A stretch of 62,193 bases of DNA from Pseudomonas extremorientalis (lineage in GTDB: Bacteria > Pseudomonadota > Gammaproteobacteria > Pseudomonadales > Pseudomonadaceae): NCBI RefSeq assembly GCF_001870465.1, contig NZ_MDGK01000055.1, forward strand, positions 313,872 through 376,064, given 5' to 3'. The notes under the pieces are model-generated. The model ran no database searches, was not told the origin of the DNA, and saw nothing but the letters and a program-made list of their open reading frames with translations. Positions 60,193 to 62,193 of this stretch are shown piece by piece. The stretch's first letter is position 1, and every line of letters starts with the position of its first letter. A program made the translations under genes and the position numbers.

Positions 60193-61617
60193 TCAGGCTC
60201 CTTGTGGTGGCTTGCGAACAAACAGCAATTGCTGACCGGTGAACTCCAGCAGGCCTTCCAGGCCGAACTCGACGCCAAAGCCGGACATCTTGCTGCCGCC
60301 AAACGGCGTGTTCGGCTGGATCTGCGCATGGCAGTTGACCCACGCCACCCCACTCTCCAGGCGGCTGGCCAGGAGCTGGGCCTGTTCGACATCCGGCCCC
60401 CACACCGAGCCACCCAGGCCCATGTCACCGGCATTGGCGCGCCGCAGCACGTCTTCCACGTCGCGGTAGGCGATCAGCGGTAGCACGGGGCCGAACTGTT
60501 CTTCATCGACCAGGCGCTGACCGTCGGTGACGTCGGCCACCAGAGTGGGCGGGTAGAAAAAACCGGGGTGATCCAGGCGTGCGCCGCCGCACAGCACCCG
60601 CCCGCCGTTGGCCCGTGCGTCGTCGACCAGGGCTTCCACCAGCGCCAGCTGTTCCAGGTTCTGCACCGGACCGAAGGTTACCCCCGCCTCCAGGCCATCC
60701 CCCACCACCTGGCGCGCCGCGATCTGCGTCAGCGCCTCGGCGAAGGCCTGGTATTGCGACTCGTGGATATACAGGCGCTTGAGGGCGGCGCAGGTCTGCC
60801 CCATGTTGAGAAACGCCGCCTGGAAGATCGCCTCGGCCACCTCTTGCACCGGCGTGCCCGGCAGGATGATGGCCGCGTCGTTGCCGCCCAGCTCCAGGGT
60901 CAGGCGCTTGAGGTTACTGGCAGCGCCGCGCATCACGCTTTGCCCGGTGGCGGTGGAGCCGGTGAAGACAATCTTCTGGATGCCTGGATGCGCCGTGATC
61001 GCACTGCCGAAGCCTTGCTCGCCCGTCACGCAATTGATCACGCCGTGGGGCACATGGCGGGCGATGATATCGACCAGGCCCAGGGTGCTCAGCGGCGTCA
61101 GGCTCGACGGTTTGCTGATCACGCAATTACCGGCCCGCAATGCCGGCATGATGTGCCACACGGCGATCATGAACGGCCAGTTCCACGGCGTGATCGAGGC
61201 CACTACGCCCAAGGGTTTGCGGTGCAACTCGATGCGTTGGGTGGGGGTGTCTTCCACCAGCTCCACGGCAATGTCTTGCCCCGCCGCGTAGCGGGTCCAG
61301 GCGGCCGCTCCCATGACTTCGGAAAACGCCAGTTCCAGCGGTTTGCCTTGTTCCTGCACGATCAGCCGGGCCAGTGCATCGGCCTCCCGTTCGATATCCG
61401 CCGCAATCGCCAGCAGGCGTGCGCTGCGGTCGGCGTGGCTGCTGTGGCGCCAGCTTTTGAACGCCGCCTGCGCGGCCTCCACCGCCTGGTCGAGTTGCCC
61501 CAAAGAACCTGCCGGGCAGTGGGCGAACACCGCCCCGGTGGCCGGGTTGACCACTTCGAACCGCCCCTGCTCACCGGCCACCAGGGCCCCGTTGATAAGC
61601 ATCTTGTAGTTGTGCAT
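60193..61617 (-). CDS. aldehyde dehydrogenase family protein
   Basis: A 474-residue aldehyde dehydrogenase: TPWNWPFMIAV, Glu in LELGGNDAAIIL and nucleophile Cys in LNMGQTCAALKRLYIH. A second ALDH for the region, in a separate unit with a permease and porin. It differs from the ALDH at 54834 and resembles succinate-semialdehyde/aromatic aldehyde-type enzymes. ATG at 61617 has GGAAGG at proper spacing. Confidence 0.9.
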   Translation of the reverse strand: MHNYKMLINGALVAGEQGRFEVVNPATGAVFAHCPAGSLGQLDQAVEAAQAAFKSWRHSSHADRSARLLAIAADIEREADALARLIVQEQGKPLELAFSEVMGAAAWTRYAAGQDIAVELVEDTPTQRIELHRKPLGVVASITPWNWPFMIAVWHIMPALRAGNCVISKPSSLTPLSTLGLVDIIARHVPHGVINCVTGEQGFGSAITAHPGIQKIVFTGSTATGQSVMRGAASNLKRLTLELGGNDAAIILPGTPVQEVAEAIFQAAFLNMGQTCAALKRLYIHESQYQAFAEALTQIAARQVVGDGLEAGVTFGPVQNLEQLALVEALVDDARANGGRVLCGGARLDHPGFFYPPTLVADVTDGQRLVDEEQFGPVLPLIAYRDVEDVLRRANAGDMGLGGSVWGPDVEQAQLLASRLESGVAWVNCHAQIQPNTPFGGSKMSGFGVEFGLEGLLEFTGQQLLFVRKPPQGA

Positions 61618-61695
61618 TTGCAACCTTCCTTTCACACGCTGGCGGGCCTGGCCGAAGGACGGCAGGCCGGTTTTATCTGGATGATCGGGTGTGGC

Positions 61696-62193
61696 TCAGA
61701 GCTTGTGGCTGCCCAACGCGTGGAAGCGCTGCGGCGAGAGTTTGCGCAAGCGTGCGGCGAGGTAAACCCCGATGATCAGGGCTACGGGGATGATCGCGCA
61801 CAGGCCATAGGACAGGAGCTTGCTGGCCCCGGTCAGCACGTCGAAGTGCACCACCGCCAGCACCAGCACCGACACCAGGGCCAGGCTGGAGAAAACGGGG
61901 AGGATACGCCCACGCCAGAGCCCGACGTCCAGTTCGGGATGACGCTGGAAGTACACGCACACCGCCACCGACGTCAGCGCCATCAGCAGGATGACGCACA
62001 GGGTCGCCAGGTTGGACAGCCAGGCGAACAGTTGCAGGATCGGATCGGCATCCATGGCGGCGAAAATCAGCACCACCACTGCCGCGATCAGGCTCTGCAA
62101 GGCCGAGCCCATGTGCGGGCTCTGGTGCACGCGATGGGTGGTGCCCAGCAGGCTGTGCAGCAACCCATCGCGGCCAATCGCATAGAAGTAACG
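61696..62193 (-). CDS. APC family amino acid/amine permease, C-terminal part
   Basis: Partial: the reading frame enters from the right edge. It reads RYFYAIGRDGLLHSLLGTTH at the edge, a conserved APC phrase before the last transmembrane segments. About four hydrophobic segments follow, ending HALGSHKL. The first two thirds lie beyond the window. The downstream aldehyde dehydrogenase gene starts 78 bases away on the same strand, so an uptake-plus-oxidation unit for an amine or amino acid is plausible. Confidence 0.8.
   Translation of the reverse strand, partial: RYFYAIGRDGLLHSLLGTTHRVHQSPHMGSALQSLIAAVVVLIFAAMDADPILQLFAWLSNLATLCVILLMALTSVAVCVYFQRHPELDVGLWRGRILPVFSSLALVSVLVLAVVHFDVLTGASKLLSYGLCAIIPVALIIGVYLAARLRKLSPQRFHALGSHKL

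Noticed and set aside
1..62193. Prophage, integrative element or CRISPR array.
   Set aside because: No integrase, terminase, transposase, direct-repeat array or tRNA-linked attachment site is visible. The isolated phage-like domain at 42761 is not enough.

Overview
The window is chromosomal DNA of a plant- or soil-associated Pseudomonas, most likely of the P. fluorescens group. The evidence is the high GC and codon use, REP/REPIN-type palindromes between genes, a D-xylose ABC transporter, levansucrase next to pectin lyase, a dauBAR D-arginine locus, and Fur/FecI-FecR iron uptake with TonB receptors. I see no rRNA, tRNA, insertion sequence, integrase or CRISPR array.

Layout. 132-3814: xylose transporter xylFGH. 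3910-5451: a lower-GC minus-strand mini-cluster of a haem-oxygenase-like diiron (HDO) protein, a 55-residue rubredoxin and a LysE exporter. 5971-8411: levansucrase and pectin lyase, the latter behind a promoter overlapped by a LexA-type box. 8655-16826: mmsA with a LysR regulator, dauB-dauA-dauR, a basic amino acid binding protein and an acyl-CoA synthetase. 16959-27328: a siderophore island with two paralogous TonB receptors (one with a signalling domain), an MFS transporter, FecI/FecR-type regulators and a binding-protein-dependent ABC transporter. 27741-31775: a three-subunit molybdenum hydroxylase with a triheme cytochrome. 31778-35163: an amino acid permease with a GlxA-type regulator, an antitoxin remnant and a GNAT acetyltransferase. 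35274-39684: a serine hydrolase, an orphan FlgG-like protein, a two-component system and two small proteins. 39917-43537: an N-demethylase-like flavoenzyme, its TetR neighbour and a protein of unknown function. 43606-48402: an amine/imine operon (ornithine-cyclodeaminase-like, Rid, FAD oxidoreductase, alpha/beta hydrolase) with a divergent AraC regulator. 48414-62193: a large catabolic region with a nine-gene minus-strand operon, a divergent IclR regulator, a porin, a second aldehyde dehydrogenase and a truncated permease.

How the genes work together. Most modules are uptake or catabolic units with their own regulator. The least explained are the HDO-rubredoxin-exporter cluster and the nine-gene operon. 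That operon combines a ThDP decarboxylase, a dehydrogenase, an SDR without its usual catalytic residues, an intracellular Asp-box propeller, a VOC protein, a DUF1185 protein, a flavin monooxygenase and a hydratase. Regulatory signals found by eye include a near 50-bp block shared by the two receptor promoters, 11-bp-phased CCTCC repeats at identical spacing in front of the serine hydrolase and FlgG-like genes, TGTACATG sites around the TetR unit, and an intrinsic-terminator-like hairpin in the pectin lyase leader.
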